This document shows positions 34,751 to 37,286 of a DNA stretch of 37,286 nt, piece by piece. Source of the stretch: Pirellulales bacterium. Lineage in GTDB: Bacteria; Planctomycetota; Planctomycetia; Pirellulales; S012-138. A model generated the notes under the pieces. The model saw only the letters and a list, made by a program, of their open reading frames with translations, had not been told where the DNA came from and ran no database searches. Position 1 is the stretch's first letter; each line of letters starts with the position of its first letter. A program made the position numbers and the translations under genes. Location: the NCBI GenBank assembly GCA_028066245.1, contig JALCBR010000015.1, forward strand, positions 1 to 37,286, read 5' to 3'.

Positions 34751-35749
34751 TTGTCCCACGCCTTTCCGTGTTATTTGATTGAGAAATCCGAGGCAGGCGT
34801 TTCTGCGAGTCTGACTGAACGCACCATTGATGATTTGCCGCCAGGCGACACGTTGATTCAGGTTGGGTATTCCTCATTGAACTATAAGGATGCGCTTGCG
34901 GTCCAGGGTCACCCCGGCGTGGTCAGCAAGTTTCCCCATGTGCCAGGAATTGACGCGGCCGGTGTTGTCGAGTCGTGCTCGTCCGGCATTTTTCAACCAG
35001 GTGATGAAGTTATTGTCACTGGCTATGGATTGGGTGATGAAGATTGGGGCGGTTACGCCGGCTACATCCGCGTTCCGGCGGAATGGGTGGTTTCATTGCC
35101 GGTTGGGCTTTCTCTCTTTGAGTCCATGATCTATGGCACGGCAGGGTTCACCGCTGCCCGCGGAGTGGATCACCTACGGCACAACGGTGTAATGCCAGAT
35201 TGCGGAGAGATTGTCGTCACCGGTGCAACTGGTGGTGTTGGATCGCTCGCCGTGACCATCCTGGCGCACCTGGGATATGACGTGGTTGCTGTCACCGGGA
35301 AGACCGAATCGCACGATTTCTTGCGGGAATTGGGCGCAAAGCGAATCATCAGCCGCGAGGAAGTTAATGACACTTCTAACTCTCTCCTGTTGAAAGGGAA
35401 GTGGGCTGGCGCAGTGGATACGGTAGGCGGGAATATCTTGGCAACCATCATTCGTTCCGCAAAACAGCATGCGACGGTTACCTGCTGCGGATTGGTGGCC
35501 GGCGCGGAGTTTGCCGCCACTGTGTACCCGTTCATTCTTCGTGGAGTTCGCCTGGTGGGTATTGATTCCGATCAATGCCCGATGCTCAAACGGCGAGAAC
35601 TGTGGTCGCACATGGCGTCCGACTGGCGACCACCACAGCTAGAATCGTTGGCGCGAACCGTGACGCTAGACGGCTTGCCTGCGGAAGTTCAACGCATACT
35701 CAAAGGTGGCATCACGGGGCGGGTTGTGGTCCAGCCAGTCCGGGACTGA
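34751..35749 (+). CDS. YhdH/AcuI-type quinone oxidoreductase (acrylyl-CoA reductase family)
   Basis: A zinc-independent medium-chain oxidoreductase of 332 residues, close to the 324-330 usual for YhdH/AcuI. AcuI reduces acrylyl-CoA to propionyl-CoA with NADPH, and other members reduce quinones or small enones. Signatures: VGYSSLNYKDALAVQG, FPHVPGIDAAGVVESC, GGYAGYIRVPAEWVVSLP and the NADPH loop VVTGATGGVGSLAV. The expected length and AGGAG (34738-34742) eight bases upstream point to TTG 34751 as the start; a longer frame to 34661 adds 30 residues without family character. It ends four bases before the convergent FecR-like gene. Confidence 0.92.
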   Translation: MSHAFPCYLIEKSEAGVSASLTERTIDDLPPGDTLIQVGYSSLNYKDALAVQGHPGVVSKFPHVPGIDAAGVVESCSSGIFQPGDEVIVTGYGLGDEDWGGYAGYIRVPAEWVVSLPVGLSLFESMIYGTAGFTAARGVDHLRHNGVMPDCGEIVVTGATGGVGSLAVTILAHLGYDVVAVTGKTESHDFLRELGAKRIISREEVNDTSNSLLLKGKWAGAVDTVGGNILATIIRSAKQHATVTCCGLVAGAEFAATVYPFILRGVRLVGIDSDQCPMLKRRELWSHMASDWRPPQLESLARTVTLDGLPAEVQRILKGGITGRVVVQPVRD

Positions 35750-35753
35750 TGGC

Positions 35754-37286
35754 TCATCCGCCAGGGACAATCTCGCCGGCTTCCAGCTTGAGCTTCCATT
35801 GCTGGGCTCCCCGCATTCGTGCGCTGCGCACGGCTTCTGGACGATAGTTGATGTTGGTAATCCCCGTGATCTCACGGAGGTTCCAAGCTGCCAAAACCCG
35901 GAAATCGAGATCGTCGTGCGACAAGTATTCGACCAACTTTGCCGCATGTCCGCCGTCTTGCAATTCTGTCGCCGTATATCCCCAAAGCATTCGATACAGT
36001 TCCGGAGCGTATTCCCGCCGTTGCGATTCCAGAGCGATATTGACCAGTGCGGCGGACTGCGGGTTACGGACGACAGCCTGTCGCAAACTGGGGATTTGTT
36101 GATTCCAAAATGCCCGAAATTCCGTGTCGTTGAGCGCGGCGAGGATCGCGCCAAAGTCATCGGCGGCTGCCAGTGAGCGTGTCGCCAAAGCGCGAACTTC
36201 AATGCGGTTGCTCGTCAGTTGTTCCAGTAACGCCTGGCGAATTCTCGTCGCCAATTCACCGCGGAGATACTCGTCCACGCGACCAGCTGCTTGGGCCGCC
36301 AACGGCGTCAAGCTCAGCGACGTAGCCCATTCCGGCGGTACAGTGTTGATGACAATGGCATCCGTCGCATTTGCCGGTTGAGCCCAGCGGGTTCCGGTGG
36401 CCAGTTCCCAGCGACCGCCGCGGGCGAATGACTCCCAGATGGTCTGGCCGGAAGTGGCATCGACAACCAACTCGACTGGACACGCGGACTCATGCGGCAA
36501 AGCGCCGTCACTACGGATCTTGCGGGCATCAACGGCAAGCGTCGAGCCCGGCTCGAGAAATGTGAGGGCATACTCCAATTCACCGGTTCGCAGCCGTATC
36601 CGCGTGCCAACTGCGCCGACCGTGCCAATCAACAATCGTCCCTGCTTCAAGTGAATCCGCGGCAACTCCGTTTCGGATTGCGTGGTTTCAAATTCAAAAT
36701 GCGTTTCACCGACTGCTTGAACGGTGACGCCTTCGCCCAGGCTGATCACATTGCGGAAATCCGGCAGCGAGATCAATGGTTCGCCTGTGGAAACGTTGTC
36801 GAGTTGGGCCAGTCGACTAAGGGACGGCGGCTCTCCGCCAAACCGCAGCAGAACGGAGTCGGTCGACGTCAGTTGGCCGACAACCTGGGGTGATGCAACT
36901 GGCGGCGTCACATCAGGAGGCAAGTTGGGATCAACACCATCACCCATCCCCGTATTGGCGTTCGGGGGAAGATCGCTCGCCGTTTTGCCTTCGTCTGAAG
37001 CGTTTCCAGCAGCAGCGTCCCCTGTATTATCCGCAACAAGATTGTCTGTTTCATTGCCAGCGGTTGTGCCACCGTCAGAACCGATATCCGTGTCCGTAGA
37101 ATCGCCTTGATCTGGCAGCGGCGGCATTGCTGCGTCGGTTTCATCATTGGCATCGACTGCTGTTTCTCGGTTTCCCAGCGTATTTGCATCAGCGGGCTGT
37201 TTCAGCTCTCCGGCTGTATTTCCTGGACTGGAGTTGTCAATGGCTCCCTTTGCCACGTCCTCTGCGGGCGTTTGGTCGGTGTTCTT
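35754..37286 (-). CDS. FecR-like protein, N terminus beyond the window (partial)
   Basis: The frame is open to the right edge, so the gene continues outside. At least 510 residues are visible. The first 130 or so are a low-complexity linker rich in Asp, Asn, Thr, Gly and Pro. Residues about 135-290 have the layered strand pattern of FecR-like domains (HLKQGRLLIGTVGAVGTRIRL and nearby, here HLKQGRLLIG and TVGAVGTRIRL). The C-terminal part (about 330-500) is helical and HEAT-like (LATRSLAAADDFGAILAALN, VLAAWNLREITGI). A planctomycete protein of this build might start with a membrane segment or kinase domain outside the window; that is inference. A GTG at 37256 is in frame but is not assumed to be the start. 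Confidence 0.75.
   Translation of the reverse strand, partial: KNTDQTPAEDVAKGAIDNSSPGNTAGELKQPADANTLGNRETAVDANDETDAAMPPLPDQGDSTDTDIGSDGGTTAGNETDNLVADNTGDAAAGNASDEGKTASDLPPNANTGMGDGVDPNLPPDVTPPVASPQVVGQLTSTDSVLLRFGGEPPSLSRLAQLDNVSTGEPLISLPDFRNVISLGEGVTVQAVGETHFEFETTQSETELPRIHLKQGRLLIGTVGAVGTRIRLRTGELEYALTFLEPGSTLAVDARKIRSDGALPHESACPVELVVDATSGQTIWESFARGGRWELATGTRWAQPANATDAIVINTVPPEWATSLSLTPLAAQAAGRVDEYLRGELATRIRQALLEQLTSNRIEVRALATRSLAAADDFGAILAALNDTEFRAFWNQQIPSLRQAVVRNPQSAALVNIALESQRREYAPELYRMLWGYTATELQDGGHAAKLVEYLSHDDLDFRVLAAWNLREITGITNINYRPEAVRSARMRGAQQWKLKLEAGEIVPGG

Noticed and set aside
1-37286. tRNA genes, CRISPR arrays and insertion sequences
   Set aside because: I looked through the intergenic regions for tRNA arms, evenly spaced repeats and transposase motifs and saw none; a tRNA scanner would be needed to be certain.

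Overview
The window reads as a chromosomal segment of a planctomycete, most likely a Pirellulales-type bacterium. The evidence is a small basic protein of a family known from the Planctomycetes and relatives (21536-21772), a DUF1571 protein, an exported PQQ-repeat protein beginning with the DWPQWRG motif, an unusually long lone pseudopilin, and biosynthetic genes that stand alone instead of in operons (hisD, trpA, glmS). Base composition is moderately GC-rich and even. I see no insertion sequence, prophage, CRISPR array, rRNA or tRNA.

Layout. 1-585 is non-coding and holds two inverted copies of a 29-bp element that could be divergent promoters. It is followed by hisD, an exported TPR/DUF1579-like protein, a GAF-PAS-PAS sensor histidine kinase and, divergently, a membrane-bound SpoIIE-type phosphatase. 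6.7-12.5 kb holds a cluster of small hairpins, the pseudopilin with a small companion protein, two small leftward proteins (one membrane, one HicB-like), the PQQ-repeat protein and a two-domain PilZ-like protein. 12.7-16.2 kb is a compact dxr-rseP operon with a good sigma-70-type promoter and a 16-nt gene overlap. 16.5-21.4 kb has a PH-domain membrane protein, a family 9 glycosyltransferase, an M28/glutaminyl-cyclase-like metalloenzyme and two membrane proteins, the second ending in DUF1499. 21.5-24.7 kb carries the small basic protein (with promoter and terminator), an M20 deacylase, trpA and a small membrane protein. 24.7-29.4 kb has a long leader, the DUF1571 protein, glmS and an MscS channel. 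29.4-32.5 kb is a leftward pair, an RNase H-fold protein then glgB. The right end has a CPA1 antiporter with an RCK domain, a YhdH/AcuI-type oxidoreductase, and a FecR-like protein that runs off the edge.

Functionally this is core metabolism and envelope maintenance: histidine, tryptophan, isoprenoid, amino-sugar and glycogen synthesis, site-2 proteolysis, surface glycosylation, osmotic release and cation exchange, with a sensor kinase, a PP2C phosphatase and a PilZ-like protein for signalling. I found no clear multi-gene novel system. The most unusual items are the RNase HI-like protein lacking most catalytic acids, the stem-loops ahead of the antiporter and DUF1571 genes, the hairpin cluster at 6844-6900, and the paired 29-bp elements at the left end. 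Start codons were chosen by ribosome-binding sites, family lengths and signal peptides; several are GTG or TTG.
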